The position numbers were made by a program, and so were the translations under genes. Under the pieces are notes generated by a model, which searched no databases, was not told the origin of the DNA, and saw nothing but the letters and a program-made list of their open reading frames with translations. Source: Pseudomonas sp. TH15 (lineage in GTDB: Bacteria; Pseudomonadota; Gammaproteobacteria; Pseudomonadales; Pseudomonadaceae). Taken from it: DNA of 64,000 nt. The stretch covers positions 186,001 through 250,000 of the forward strand of contig NZ_JAEKEL010000002.1 in assembly GCF_016651105.1 (NCBI RefSeq). Reading direction: 5' to 3'. This document shows, in pieces, positions 18,140-29,100 of this stretch (its first letter is position 1; every line of letters starts with the position of its first letter).

Positions 18140-19534
18140 ATGAGCCGTATCGAAACCGACAGCCTTGGTGAAGTGAACGTCCCGGATGACGCCTACTGGG
18201 GCGCCCAGACCCAACGTTCGCTGATCAACTTCGCCATCGGTCAGGAACGCATGCCCCTGGCTGTGCTGCACGCCCTGGCGCTGATCAAGAAAGCCGCGGC
18301 CCGGGTCAACGACCGCAACGGCGACTTGCCCGCGGACATCGCCCGGTTGATCGAGCAAGCGGCCGACGAAGTACTCGACGGCAACCACGACGATCAGTTC
18401 CCGCTGGTGGTCTGGCAGACCGGCAGTGGCACCCAGAGCAACATGAACGTCAACGAAGTGATCGCCGGTCGCGCCAACGAACTGGCCGGCAACGCCCGCG
18501 GCGGCAAGTCGCCGGTACACCCCAACGATCACGTCAACCGCTCCCAAAGCTCCAACGATTGCTTCCCTACCGCCATGCATATCGCCACCGTTCAAGCGGT
18601 GCAGCAGCATTTGCTGCCGTCTATCAATGAGTTGTCTGGCGGGCTGGCCGAGCTGTCGGCCCGGCACATGAAACTGGTCAAGACCGGGCGTACCCACATG
18701 ATGGACGCCACGCCGATCACCTTTGGCCAGGAACTGTCCGCGTACATCGCACAATTGGATTACGCCGAGCGGGCGATCCGCAGCGCACTGCCAGCCGTGT
18801 GTGAACTCGCGCAGGGCGGCACCGCTGTCGGCACCGGGCTGAACTCGCCTCACGGCTTTGGCGAGGCGATCGCCGCCGAACTGGCCGCGCTCTCCGGCCT
18901 GCCATTCGTCACTGCGCCAAACAAATTCGCCGCGCTCGCCGGCCACGAACCGCTGACGACGCTGTCGGGAGCGCTGAAAACCCTCGCCGTGACGCTGATG
19001 AAAATCGCCAACGACCTGCGTTTACTCGGCTCCGGACCACGCGCCGGTATCGCTGAAGTGAAACTGCCGGCCAACGAGCCAGGCAGTTCGATCATGCCTG
19101 GCAAGGTCAACCCGACCCAGTGCGAAGCCTTGTCGATGCTGGCTTGCCAAGTGATGGGCAACGACGTCGCCATCGGCTTTGCTGCGAGTCAGGGGCACCT
19201 GCAATTGAACGTGTTCAAACCGGTGATCATCCACAATTTGCTGCAATCGATTCGCCTGCTGGGCGATGGTTGCAGCAACTTCCAGCAGCATTGCATCGCC
19301 GGGCTGGAACCGGATGCAGCGAAAATGGCGGAACACCTGGAACGTGGCTTGATGCTGGTGACCGCGTTGAACCCGCACATTGGTTACGACAAGTCCGCCG
19401 AGATTGCCAAGAAGGCTTACGCCGAAGGACTGACCTTGCGTGAGGCGGCGTTGCAGTTGCGTTATCTGACCGATGAACAGTTTGATGCCTGGGTAAGACC
19501 GGAGAATATGTTGGAGGCGGGTGCCAAGGGCTGA
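18140..19534 (+). CDS. fumC: class II fumarate hydratase
   Basis: 464 residues, the normal FumC length. Interconverts fumarate and malate in the TCA cycle without an iron-sulfur cluster. Signatures: RIETDSLGEVNVPDDAYWGAQTQRS at the start (given here only in part elsewhere), GSGTQSNMNVNEV, the NDHVNRSQSSND active-site loop and the superfamily loop GSSIMPGKVNPTQCE with its catalytic Ser. ATG at 18140 with AGGAG upstream. In pseudomonads this copy next to the DUF2059/bolA genes is the second fumC, induced under iron or oxidative stress in some species; that regulation is inferred. Confidence 0.95.
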   Translation: MSRIETDSLGEVNVPDDAYWGAQTQRSLINFAIGQERMPLAVLHALALIKKAAARVNDRNGDLPADIARLIEQAADEVLDGNHDDQFPLVVWQTGSGTQSNMNVNEVIAGRANELAGNARGGKSPVHPNDHVNRSQSSNDCFPTAMHIATVQAVQQHLLPSINELSGGLAELSARHMKLVKTGRTHMMDATPITFGQELSAYIAQLDYAERAIRSALPAVCELAQGGTAVGTGLNSPHGFGEAIAAELAALSGLPFVTAPNKFAALAGHEPLTTLSGALKTLAVTLMKIANDLRLLGSGPRAGIAEVKLPANEPGSSIMPGKVNPTQCEALSMLACQVMGNDVAIGFAASQGHLQLNVFKPVIIHNLLQSIRLLGDGCSNFQQHCIAGLEPDAAKMAEHLERGLMLVTALNPHIGYDKSAEIAKKAYAEGLTLREAALQLRYLTDEQFDAWVRPENMLEAGAKG

Positions 19535-19558
19535 GATGTGTAGCGCCTGACAGTCAGT

Positions 19559-19625
19559 CTTCGCGGGCAGGCTCGCGCCTACAGGTGATCGCATTCCCCT
19601 GTGGGAGCGTGGCTTGCCCGCGAAG
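19559..19625. repeat. REP-type inverted repeat
   Basis: Imperfect inverted pair: CTTCGCGGGCAGGCTCGCGC and GCTTGCCCGCGAAG arms around GCCTACAG...CTGTGGGAGC. It lies between the convergent fumC and DMT-transporter genes and may serve as a bidirectional terminator. Confidence 0.75.
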
Positions 19626-19639
19626 AACGATGACGCGGT

Positions 19640-20602
19640 CTATCGACCGACCGCCATCCGCAACCGCCGCGCCCTGAGCCCGGCCATCAACGATGGCCCC
19701 AACGCCACCAGCGCCGACCCGAGCACCACCAACACCGCCCCGCCATAACCCAGGCCATTGATCGTTTCGGCATGCACGTACTCCGGCCACAACGATGCGG
19801 CCAGTGCCACGGCGACAAACGTCACCAGCGGCGTAATGGCCAATGTCGCGCTGACCCGCGAAGCCTCCCAGTGCGCCAACGCTTCAGCAAATGCGCCATA
19901 AGCGATTAGTGTGTTCAGGCAGCACGCCAGCAGCAGCCAGCCTTGCAGCGGGCTCAGATTCAGCGCCTCCAGCGGATGCACCCACGGCGTCAGCAGTAGC
20001 GCGCAGAACAGATAAATCACCATCATCACCTGCAACGAATTCCACACCGTCAGCAATTGCTTCTGGCCCAGCGCATAGAAGGTCCAGACCGTGGACGCCG
20101 CCAACACCATCAATACGCCAGCGGTGTAGTCAGTCAGGGAGGTGAGCAATTCGCTCAGGCGCTGATTGAAAAACAGCCCGAAACCGATCAGCAGCACCAG
20201 CAGGCCAATCCCCTGCCCCACGCTGAACCGCTCCTTGAACACAAACAGACTGGCGATCAGCAACATGATCGGTCCCATCTGCACCACCAATTGCGCGGTG
20301 CCGGGACTGAGCAGGTTTAGGCCCATCAGGTACAAAACGTAATTGCCCACCAGGCCGAGCACCGCCATCAGCACCAACCAGCCACCCTTCGGGCCGAGCG
20401 CTTTGCGGCTCGGCAGACGCTTGGTCGTCGCCAGATATAGAAAGAGGCAACCGCCGGACACCAGCAAGCGAAACCAGGTCACCGTCACCGGGTCCATCAC
20501 CAGCAGCACTTGCTTGAGTTTGATCGGCAGGATTCCCCACAGCAGGGCCGTCAGCAACGCCAGGAACAGCCCGTAAACCCAGCGACCTGATGAAATGTGC
20601 AT
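19640..20602 (-). CDS. DMT-superfamily (EamA) inner-membrane transporter
   Basis: 320 residues from MHISSGRWVYGLFLALLTALL, with about ten hydrophobic helices in two EamA repeats (first ending near residue 145). There is a GTAQLVVQMGPIMLLIASL segment in the first repeat and a closing Arg-rich cytoplasmic tail. RarD/YdcZ-type drug/metabolite exporters share this design. The start at 20602 is preferred over the in-frame start at 20620 because the membrane segment begins directly after it and a G-rich site precedes it. Substrate unknown. Confidence 0.82.
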   Translation of the reverse strand: MHISSGRWVYGLFLALLTALLWGILPIKLKQVLLVMDPVTVTWFRLLVSGGCLFLYLATTKRLPSRKALGPKGGWLVLMAVLGLVGNYVLYLMGLNLLSPGTAQLVVQMGPIMLLIASLFVFKERFSVGQGIGLLVLLIGFGLFFNQRLSELLTSLTDYTAGVLMVLAASTVWTFYALGQKQLLTVWNSLQVMMVIYLFCALLLTPWVHPLEALNLSPLQGWLLLACCLNTLIAYGAFAEALAHWEASRVSATLAITPLVTFVAVALAASLWPEYVHAETINGLGYGGAVLVVLGSALVALGPSLMAGLRARRLRMAVGR

Positions 20603-20812
20603 GCTGCCCCCGAAGCCCAATGGCGAGAGCGGTCATTCTAGGCCCAGCGCCCGGAGGCACACAGGGACAGTTGCTCGCTGGCCGCAAATGAAACGGTGCA
20701 GGTCGCAACGCTAAATTGACGAAGTGCCGTCGATCAGGTCGCCAGGCGCCGCAAGTACTTCAGGCATAAGCTCATTGGATCCGTAAACAGGACCTACACT
20801 CAGGAGATTGCC

Positions 20813-21007
20813 ATGTACGGCATGCGCGCCCAGGACAACGCCCCTACCACGCACTTTCGCAGTGACCGGTTGTGCCGGGTGAATGGGGAGTTGTATTTCA
20901 GCACTCGGGAAAACACCCTCGAGGGGCCGTTTGACAGCCCTGAAGCGGCGATGCGGGAGATTCAGGCGTATATCGAGCGGATGCAACTATTGAGTACCAG
21001 TCACTAG
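20813..21007 (+). CDS. small conserved protein (DUF6316-like)
   Basis: 64 residues, MYGMRAQDNAPTTHFRSDRL followed by a short beta-rich core with VNGELYFSTRENTLEGPFDS and a C-terminal helix AAMREIQAYIERM. AGGAG about 7 bases upstream of the ATG supports it, and codon use matches the neighbours. It resembles a small pseudomonad family of unknown function. It is alone between two minus-strand genes and followed directly by a long REP hairpin. Confidence 0.7.
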   Translation: MYGMRAQDNAPTTHFRSDRLCRVNGELYFSTRENTLEGPFDSPEAAMREIQAYIERMQLLSTSH

Positions 21008-21021
21008 ACCGCAGTGCTGCT

Positions 21022-21103
21022 TTCGCGAGCAAGCCCGCTCCCACATTTAACCGAGTTCTCCCAGGAGAATGCGGTTAAATGTGGGAGCGGGCTTGCTCGC
21101 GAA
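21022..21103. repeat. long near-perfect REP hairpin
   Basis: Two perfect 32-bp inverted arms (TTCGCGAGCAAGCCCGCTCC... versus its complement) whose centre is itself palindromic (TTCTCC-CA-GGAGAA), giving a cruciform-capable element of about 80 bp. It lies between the convergent small-protein gene and the thiolase gene and probably terminates both. Confidence 0.92.
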
Positions 21104-21135
21104 GGCTATTCAACAGGCAATACAAATCTATCGAT

Positions 21136-22320
21136 TTAACGCACCGCCTCAAACAACCCCGTAGCCCCCATCCCGCCACCGACGCACATGGTGACCACGC
21201 CATAACGCAAATTGCGCCGTTGTAGCTCACGCACGATATGCCCGACTTGACGCGAACCGGTCATGCCAAACGGATGACCAATGGAAATCGACCCGCCGTT
21301 GACGTTGTATTTCGCGTTGTCGATTTCCAGTCGATTGCGGCTGTAGAGGCACTGGGAGGCAAACGCTTCGTTGAGCTCCCACAAGTCGATATCAGCGATC
21401 TGCAAACCCTTGGCCTTGAGCAACTTCGGCACCGAGAACACCGGGCCGATGCCCATTTCATCCGGGGCGCAACCGGCCACGGTGAAACCACGGAAGAAGG
21501 CTTTAGGCTTGAGCCCCAACTCCAGGGCTTTTTCCAGGCTCATCACCAGGGTCATCGACGCACCGTCCGACAGCTGCGACGAGTTGCCCGCCGTCACCGA
21601 GCCGTCTTCGGCAAATACCGGCTTCAAACCGGCGAGGCTTTGCAGCGTGGTGTCAGGACGGTTGCAGTCATCGTGATCAACAACACCATCGAGGATCTGC
21701 ACCTGGCCGGTGGCCTTGTCTTCGACCCGGTACTTGACCGCCATCGGCACGATTTCATCATCAAACAACCCGGCGGCCTGAGCCTGGGCTGTGCGTTGCT
21801 GGCTCTGCAACGCGTAAAGATCCTGCTCTTGGCGGCTGACGTGGTAGCGACGGGCGACGATTTCGGCGGTCTGGCCCATTGGGAAGTAGATGCCCGGCAC
21901 CTGTTCCTTGAGCAACGGGTTGATCAGGTTGTCGGTGTTGACGCTTTTCATCGTCAGGCTGATGGACTCGACGCCACCGGCGACGATGATGTCGCTGCAA
22001 CCCGAGGCGATCTGGTTGGCGGCAATCGCAATGGCCTGCAAGCCTGAAGAACAGAAACGGTTGAGGGTCATGCCGGCAGTGCCGATGCCCAGGTGCGACA
22101 GCACCGCAACGTTACGCCCGATGTTGTAACCCTGGGCGCCTTCGTTGGAACCGGCGCCAACGATGCAATCCTCGACGCTGGCCGGGTCAATGTCATTGCG
22201 TGTGAGCAGCGCATTGACACAGTGGGCCGCCATGTCGTCCGGACGGGTCATATTGAACTTGCCGCGAAAGGATTTGGCCAGGCCGGTCCGTACGCTGTCG
22301 ACGATCACCACTTCACGCAT
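21136..22320 (-). CDS. acetyl-CoA C-acyltransferase (thiolase)
   Basis: 394 residues from MREVVIVDSVRTGLAKSF. The thiolase catalytic set is complete: nucleophilic Cys in NRFCSSGLQAIA, His in GHPFGMTGSR and the second Cys in CVGGGMGATG. Cleaves 3-ketoacyl-CoA (degradative) or condenses acetyl-CoA; the direction cannot be told from sequence. Start at 22320 chosen because GAGGT precedes it by about 7 bases; the upstream in-frame extension to 22395 has no family character. Cytoplasmic, likely beta-oxidation. No fad partner gene is adjacent. Confidence 0.88.
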   Translation of the reverse strand: MREVVIVDSVRTGLAKSFRGKFNMTRPDDMAAHCVNALLTRNDIDPASVEDCIVGAGSNEGAQGYNIGRNVAVLSHLGIGTAGMTLNRFCSSGLQAIAIAANQIASGCSDIIVAGGVESISLTMKSVNTDNLINPLLKEQVPGIYFPMGQTAEIVARRYHVSRQEQDLYALQSQQRTAQAQAAGLFDDEIVPMAVKYRVEDKATGQVQILDGVVDHDDCNRPDTTLQSLAGLKPVFAEDGSVTAGNSSQLSDGASMTLVMSLEKALELGLKPKAFFRGFTVAGCAPDEMGIGPVFSVPKLLKAKGLQIADIDLWELNEAFASQCLYSRNRLEIDNAKYNVNGGSISIGHPFGMTGSRQVGHIVRELQRRNLRYGVVTMCVGGGMGATGLFEAVR

Positions 22321-22422
22321 GGCATACCTCATTGTTGTTGTCGGTTGAGAGTGGACCGAGCATAAGTCCACCCCATTACCGACCGCGACAATCATTCACC
22401 CGGCGTATGCGTAACCATCGTC

Positions 22423-23937
22423 TTAGTGCTTGTGCTTCTTGGCCTTCTTGTCGGCCTTTTCGAACGCCACTTCCAGCGCCCGGTTGATCGTGCGCAACAC
22501 TTTGACCCGGGCCCAGCGCTTGTCATTGGCTTCCACCAGGGTCCAGGGCGAGATCTCGGTGCTGGTGCGATCGACCATGTCACCGACGGCGTCGCGGTAG
22601 GCGTCCCACTTGTCACGGTTGCGCCAGTCGTCCTCGGTGATCTTGAAGCGTTTGAAGGGAATCTCTTCCCGCGCCTGGAAGCGCTCCAGTTGCGTCTGCT
22701 TGTCGATGGCCAGCCAGAACTTGACCACGATGACGTTTGACTCGGAAATCTGCTCTTCGAAATCGTTGATCTCGCTGTAAGCCCGCAGCCAGTCCGCTGG
22801 CGGGCAAAAGCCCTCAATGCGCTCCACCAGGACCCGGCCGTACCATGAGCGATCGAACACCGTGAACTTACCCTTGGCCGGGAGGTACCGCCAGAAGCGC
22901 CAGAGATACGGTTGCGCCCGTTCCTCCTCAGTGGGCGCGGCAATCGGGATGATGCTGTATTGACGTGGATCGAGTGCGGCGGCAACCCGGCGAATAGCCC
23001 CGCCCTTGCCCGCCGCGTCATTGCCTTCAAACACCGCCACCAAGGCGTGCTGGCGCATGCGTTTGTCGCGCATCAGGCCAGAGAATCGTGCCTGTTCGGT
23101 AATCAGTTGTTCTTCGTAATCGTCCTTTTCCAGGCTCTGGGTCAAATCCAGGCTGTCGAGCACGTTCATCTGATCAATATGGGTGGGCAGCGGCGCGGCA
23201 CTGACTTTGTCGGGATGGACCTTGGGCCGCTTCAGCGCATTTTGCAGGCCTTCGAGAAGGATCTGGCCCACCATCAGACTGCGGTAATACGGGTCTACAC
23301 CTTCAACCACATGCCACGGCGCATAGTCGCGACTGGTGCGGCGTAACACCCGCTCGCCGAACTTCACAAATTTGTCGTAGGTTTGCGATTGCTGCCAGTC
23401 CAGCGGGCTGATGCGCCAACTGTGCAGCGGGTCGTCGGCGAGCGCCTTGAGGCGCGCCTTCATTTGCTGCTTGGAGAGATGGAACCAGAACTTGAAGATC
23501 AGCGCGCCTTCATCGCAGAGCATTTTCTCCAGGCGTTCGGACTGGTTGATCGCCTGGTCCAGCACCGCGTTCTTGAAATCGCCATGGACTCGCCCTTGCA
23601 GCATCTGGCTGTACCAGTTGCCAAAGAAAATACCCATGCGACCCTTGGCCGGGAGCATCCGCCAGTAGCGCCAGGCCGGTGGCCGCGCCAGTTCTTCGTC
23701 GGTTTGCTGGTCGAAGGTGCGGACCTCGATCAGGCGCGGGTCCATCCATTCGTTGAGCAACTTGACCGTCTCGCCCTTGCCAGCGCCTTCGATACCGTTG
23801 ATCAAAATGATCACCGGAAAACGCTTTTGCTGCTGCAGTTCGAACTGCGCTTCAAGCAAGGCTTCACGCAGGGCCGGCACTTCAGCGTCGTAGGTTTCTT
23901 TGTCGACGGCGTGACCGATTTCGGCAGATTCGAACAT
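22423..23937 (-). CDS. pap: polyphosphate:AMP phosphotransferase (two-domain PPK2)
   Basis: 504 residues from MFESAEIGHAVDKETYDAEV, made of two fused PPK2 domains. The first has Walker A INGIEGAGKGET (residues 47-58) and the second has FEGNDAAGKGGA (303-314). Each is followed by a Walker B-like region with a YLPAKGK or LPAKGRMG lid segment. Tandem fusion is diagnostic of PAP, which uses polyphosphate to phosphorylate AMP to ADP. The longer open frame to 24141 is not used: GGGAG precedes the ATG at 23937 and the extension overlaps the divergent mnmC promoter. It ends with a Lys/His-rich tail. Confidence 0.92.
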   Translation of the reverse strand: MFESAEIGHAVDKETYDAEVPALREALLEAQFELQQQKRFPVIILINGIEGAGKGETVKLLNEWMDPRLIEVRTFDQQTDEELARPPAWRYWRMLPAKGRMGIFFGNWYSQMLQGRVHGDFKNAVLDQAINQSERLEKMLCDEGALIFKFWFHLSKQQMKARLKALADDPLHSWRISPLDWQQSQTYDKFVKFGERVLRRTSRDYAPWHVVEGVDPYYRSLMVGQILLEGLQNALKRPKVHPDKVSAAPLPTHIDQMNVLDSLDLTQSLEKDDYEEQLITEQARFSGLMRDKRMRQHALVAVFEGNDAAGKGGAIRRVAAALDPRQYSIIPIAAPTEEERAQPYLWRFWRYLPAKGKFTVFDRSWYGRVLVERIEGFCPPADWLRAYSEINDFEEQISESNVIVVKFWLAIDKQTQLERFQAREEIPFKRFKITEDDWRNRDKWDAYRDAVGDMVDRTSTEISPWTLVEANDKRWARVKVLRTINRALEVAFEKADKKAKKHKH

Positions 23938-24202
23938 GGGCGGCTCCCTTCCAAGATTGAGCAAGACTAGCGGATTGGGCACGGGCAAGGCGGAGAAATT
24001 CCCCTGACTCTTGTGCGGACTGGCAACCCTTGAATTGCATGACAAACCTGACTTGCATGGAAACCCTTGTGGTGAGGGGGTTATCGGTGCAGGTCTTGAA
24101 TCACCCATTGTCCTTGAGCTTGCAAACCCAAGCCTTGCCATGGATCAAGCACCCCTCGCCCGATCGGCTAGAATGGCCGCCTTGTCGTTTGCCGAGCCTG
24201 CC

Positions 24203-26185
24203 ATGAAGCCCGTATTGCCCCACGCCCAGCTCGACTGGGATGACCAGGGACGCCCGCGTTCGCGAGTGTTCGATGACGTGTATTTTTCCGACAAGTCAGG
24301 CCTGGATGAAACCCGCTACGTGTTCATCGAGCAAAACCGCCTGAAGGAACGTTTTGCCGCGTTGCCAGCAGCGGGCCGATTGGTCATCGGCGAAACCGGT
24401 TTCGGCACCGGGCTGAACTTCCTGTGTGCCTGGCAACTGTTTGAAGAGCAGGCCGTGGCCGGTGCACGACTGCATTTTGTCAGCGTGGAAAAGTACCCGT
24501 TGACCGCCCCTGACCTGAAGCGGGCGCTGGCGTTGTGGCCAGAACTGAAACCGTTCGCCGATCAACTGCTGGCCCAGTACGTGGCGATCCATCAGGGCTT
24601 TCAACGCCTGATTCTGGATAACGGCCGCGTGACCCTGACGCTGCTGATTGGCGATGCGCTGGAACAATTGCCGCAGCTGGATGCGCAGATCGATGCGTGG
24701 TTTCTCGACGGTTTCGCCCCGGCGAAAAACCCCGACATGTGGACCGCCGAACTGTTTGCCGAACTGGCGCGCCTGGCCGCACCCGACTCGACCATCAGCA
24801 CCTTCACCAGCACGGGCTGGGTGCGTCGATTACTCAATGCGGCAGGCTTCAAGATGAAGCGCACGCCGGGCATCGGGCACAAATGGGAAATCCTCCGCGG
24901 CGAGTTTCTCGGTTGGCCCGCAGACGTTGCGCCGCCCGCTCCTGAAAAACCGTGGTTCGCTCGTCCTGCGCCCATTTCCGCTGAGCGTCGGGCGCTGGTG
25001 ATCGGCGCGGGTCTGGCGGGTTGCGCCACGGCGGCCAGCCTCGCCGCTCGCGGTTGGCAGGTCAGTTTGCTGGAGCGCCACGAAGCCGTTGCGCAAGAAG
25101 CTTCGGGCAACCCGCAAGGTGTGCTGTACCTGAAACTGTCCGCCCATGGCACCGCGTTGTCGCAACTGATCGTCAGCGGTTTCGGTTACACCCGTCGTCT
25201 GCTCGAAACCCTGCAACGTGGCACGGATTGGGATGACTGCGGCGTGCTGCAATTGGCCTTCAATGCCAAGGAGGCCGAACGCCACGCTCAACTGGCAGAC
25301 GCCTTTGCGGAAGATCTGTTGCAGTGGCTCGATCAGCCTGAGGCACAGGCCCGCGCCGGTGTCGCTCTGGCGCATGGCGGTTTGTACTACCCGGAAGGTG
25401 GCTGGGTGCATCCGCCTGCGTTGTGTCAGGCACAAGCGGCACAAGCGAACATCGAGTTGCTCAGCCATCACGAAGTGCTTGAGCTGCGCAAGGTCGATGA
25501 GCACTGGCAAGCCTTCGACGGCGAACGTCTACTCGCCAGCGCACCGGTGGTGGTATTGGCCGGCGCTGCCGAAATCAAACGTTTTGCACAAAGTGCCGAG
25601 CTGCCGCTCAAGCGCATTCGCGGGCAGATCACTTGTCTCGCCGAAACCGCGCAGAGTCAGGCATTGACCACCGTGGTGTGCGCCGAAGGCTACGTCGCCC
25701 CCGCCCGTTTGGGCGAACACACGCTCGGCGCCAGTTTCGATTTCAACAGCGATGACTTGACGCCAACGACTGCCGAACACCAAGGCAATCTGGCGATGCT
25801 CGAAGAGATTTCCAGCGACCTGGTCGCCCGTCTGCACCTCAATGAACAATCTGTCGAAAGCCTTCAGGGCCGCGCCGCTTTCCGCTGCACAAGCCCCGAT
25901 TACCTGCCGATTGTCGGCCCCCTCGCCGACCGCGAAGCGTTCATTCAAGCCTACGCCGCCCTGAGCAAGGATGCGCGCCAGATACCGGACATCGCCTGCC
26001 CATGGCTTGACGGTCTCTACGTCAACAGTGGCCACGGCTCACGCGGCTTGATCACCGCGCCGCTATCGGGCGAGTTGCTCGCCGCGTGGCTGAACAACGA
26101 ACCGTTGCCGCTGCCTCGCAGCGTGGCCGAGGCCTGTCACCCGAATCGCTTTGCCTTGCGCAACCTGATACGCGGCACGCGTTAA
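24203..26185 (+). CDS. mnmC: bifunctional tRNA mnm5s2U methyltransferase/FAD oxidoreductase MnmC
   Basis: 660 residues from MKPVLPHAQLDWDDQGRPRS. The N-terminal half is the MnmC2 methyltransferase (SAM loop GETGFGTGLN at 63-72; WFLDGFAPAKNPDMW). The C-terminal half is the MnmC1 FAD domain (ALVIGAGLAGCATAASLAARG about 265-285). It converts cmnm5s2U34 to nm5 and then mnm5s2U in tRNA wobble positions. An ATG 30 bases upstream (24173) is possible, but 24203 gives the usual family start. Its stop codon overlaps the stop of the convergent NEL effector gene by three bases. Confidence 0.93.
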   Translation: MKPVLPHAQLDWDDQGRPRSRVFDDVYFSDKSGLDETRYVFIEQNRLKERFAALPAAGRLVIGETGFGTGLNFLCAWQLFEEQAVAGARLHFVSVEKYPLTAPDLKRALALWPELKPFADQLLAQYVAIHQGFQRLILDNGRVTLTLLIGDALEQLPQLDAQIDAWFLDGFAPAKNPDMWTAELFAELARLAAPDSTISTFTSTGWVRRLLNAAGFKMKRTPGIGHKWEILRGEFLGWPADVAPPAPEKPWFARPAPISAERRALVIGAGLAGCATAASLAARGWQVSLLERHEAVAQEASGNPQGVLYLKLSAHGTALSQLIVSGFGYTRRLLETLQRGTDWDDCGVLQLAFNAKEAERHAQLADAFAEDLLQWLDQPEAQARAGVALAHGGLYYPEGGWVHPPALCQAQAAQANIELLSHHEVLELRKVDEHWQAFDGERLLASAPVVVLAGAAEIKRFAQSAELPLKRIRGQITCLAETAQSQALTTVVCAEGYVAPARLGEHTLGASFDFNSDDLTPTTAEHQGNLAMLEEISSDLVARLHLNEQSVESLQGRAAFRCTSPDYLPIVGPLADREAFIQAYAALSKDARQIPDIACPWLDGLYVNSGHGSRGLITAPLSGELLAAWLNNEPLPLPRSVAEACHPNRFALRNLIRGTR

Positions 26186-29100
26186 CGCAGCGGGCACACA
26201 TGGCTGGAACGCACGTCCTGCTGTTCCAGCGCCCGCTGGGTTAAACGCTCGAATTGCGCTTCTCGCGCCTGTCGATATTCGCTTTGCAGCGCATGCACAT
26301 CACGCTGGTAGGTCGCAGAGTCAGATTTCAATGCTGCGAGCTTTTCCATCAGCGGGTCAGTCGCGGCCGTGAAGTCCTGTGCAAAGTGCTGCTTGAGATG
26401 GCGGCGCCAGAAGTTCTGCCGTACCAGAAAAGCTTGCAGAGAAGCCGACATTTCACCCGTCGTTACGTCGGCAAGGGCATCGGCGAGGTCCTCCGCGGTG
26501 ACGCCGCCCACCTGCGTATACGTGATGTTTTTCGGCTGCCCCGGCAGATCCAGCGAGTCCGCCAGCCCCTTGCGAAACGCCAACCGCACGCCGAGCCGGT
26601 CAACAACGTTACGGCGCTCACTGAAAAGATCGGCATAGGTATCCAGTCGGTCGAGCCGAAACAGCCCACGCCCCAGCGCGATCAACATTTTGTCGTCCAA
26701 CCCGGTACTCCCGGACGCGCGCAACGCATGGTCGATGATCACACTGACCTCCATCTCGCTGAAGGTAAACGCCGCCGCATCCACGCAGTTGGGCTCCCCC
26801 TCCGCCAGCGCAAACAGCAGCCCGCGCAGTTCACTGTCGGCAGCGGCGGCCTCCAGCACCGCCCACACCCGCCGCACCATTTCCTGATGAACCAGGCGGT
26901 TGTCCTTCGCGTGCACCAGTTGATAGAACACTTTGAAAAAGTCACTTGAACGCCAGTCGTCCTTGAGTGCCTGCCAGGTCGCCGAGCGTTCCAGATACCC
27001 CTCTGCCGTGTCCGCCGCCAACCAGACTTCACGAGCACGCTGATCACTCAACAGGCCGATTTCGTCCTCCAGATAGCCCATGCCCACGCCGGTACGCTCG
27101 CGGTAAGCCTGCAGTGCCCGCTGACTCAGAGACGTCAATGGATTAAGGCGCAGATTGATTTTCTCGGTCAGTGCGATCGGTGCCTCAAACAGTTCAGCGG
27201 GCAGCGTCTGGATGTCGTTTTCGCGCAAATCCGCTTCCTCAAGGCGTAACAATGTCAACAACCCCTGCGGCAGCTGCCGGGCCCGGGTATTGCGCAGGTT
27301 CAACTTGAGCAAAGCCTTCAACTGGCTGACATCCGGTGTATCGCCCAGCGGGTTATCGCTCAGATCCAGCACGTGCAAACCGCGCATGTGCGCGAGCTTT
27401 TCGGCGGTGTGGGCGTTCAGACCGAGGGCGTTGTCGTGCAGACTCAGATTTTGCAGCAGCGTCATGTGCGACAGCACTTCCGGCAGCCGAGTGATGCTGT
27501 TTGCGTCGAGTTCCAGACGCTTTAGCCCCTTGAATGCCTTGAGAAAATAGCCGACGTCATCGGCCAACTGCATGTTCTGCAATGACAGACGTTGAACATG
27601 GCCGAAATCTACTTCGCCGCTAAACGCTGGCAGGTTGCCGACCCGCATACCGTCCAGCTTCAGGCCCGGCACGGGCACGTTGTCCTCACCCGCGAGAAAG
27701 GTCTGATGGCGCCAGCAGTTCTCCAGCTTCAAGGCAACGCTTTGCCGCGCTGCCTGATACTGCTTCAGATCACCCGGCAGCTTGGCCATTTGCGCCTCAT
27801 CGAGACTCCAGGCCTTGAGTTCGGCACGTAGTGTTTCCAAGCTCAATTGGCGCTTGCGCAGCGCCGTGGCGCGTTCGAGATGCGTGCTGCCCAACGCAGC
27901 GAGGTAGCTATTGACCTGCACATCGGTGAACCATGGATAGAGCTTTTTGAGTTTGCGTATCAGGCGCCGTGGATAGATCGGGGGAGAGTCCGCCGGCGCA
28001 TCGGCAACCAGGCACAACGACAGATCCTGCGGCGCCGGTCGCGGTTGCCGCGCGATGATTCGCGCGCATTGCGCACGATCCGTCGCCTTCGCCGACAGAC
28101 TGATCTGAAGCCGCTCGGCGTCTTTAACGTTGCTACCGGCGATGCCCAACGCGCTGCGCTCGGCCGCTGACAACGTCTGAATAACGGCCTGGTAAAAAGC
28201 ATGCGGGCCACGCAGCAACGCTTTCGATGGCTGTTCTGGCGCATCGACTGCCTGATAGGCGTTGCCGATCTTCAATACCACGCGGTGATGGCTCGCCGAC
28301 GATTGACCGGCACTGTCGAGCACGCTGCCCAGGCGATTGTCTTGCACCAACTCTATCCGCAAATCTTCCGGCCAACCGGGCTCCTCTCCGAGCAAGCCCA
28401 GCGCCAGCGTGCGCGTGCGTTCATCCGCCAACGCCGGCAAATTCAGGCCACTGATGGCACGGTCTACGCGGATCTCGGTTTGAGCCTCGCGCGCCTGCTG
28501 GCCAAGGGTCAACGGGATGCGCCGGGTCTCGCTCAGATGCGTCTGTTCAACACTACTGAGTCCAGCGCTCAACTCATCCAGTACAGAGACAGGCACGTCT
28601 GGATATTGCGCCTTGAGCAAGACCTGTTGCGCGCTGACTGCGCGATCATGCACAGGGTACAAACGCTGGAACAATGGCAGGGAATCTTCCTTCAACAATG
28701 CGCCGATGCGCCGCGCCAGCAAGGGCTCCGGCGCCCGCCCCGCAAGTGGCTCACCGAGCAACGCTTCAAGTTCTGCCGGATAGATCCCCTCAGCGGTCGT
28801 CTGCAGCAACTCACCGGCCTCCATCTGCGCCTGAGTGATGTGAATACTCAGTTCATCGTCATCCAGCGGTGGCGGCTCGGGGTAGCGTGAAATCAGCTCA
28901 TCCGCTTTATCAAATACTTTGAAAAACCGGTTCTGCGGCCAGCCCGGCAGATCCGGTAGAGCCTGCAGTTGCAGCACGACATTCTCGGCGCTGGCAAAAT
29001 TCGGTTGTTCCATTTGCCAGATGAAATCGCGAACCTGCTGCTCCAGCGCGTAACGCTGAACCATGTCATCAAAACGCGCTGAAACCCCTTGATGCCGCTC

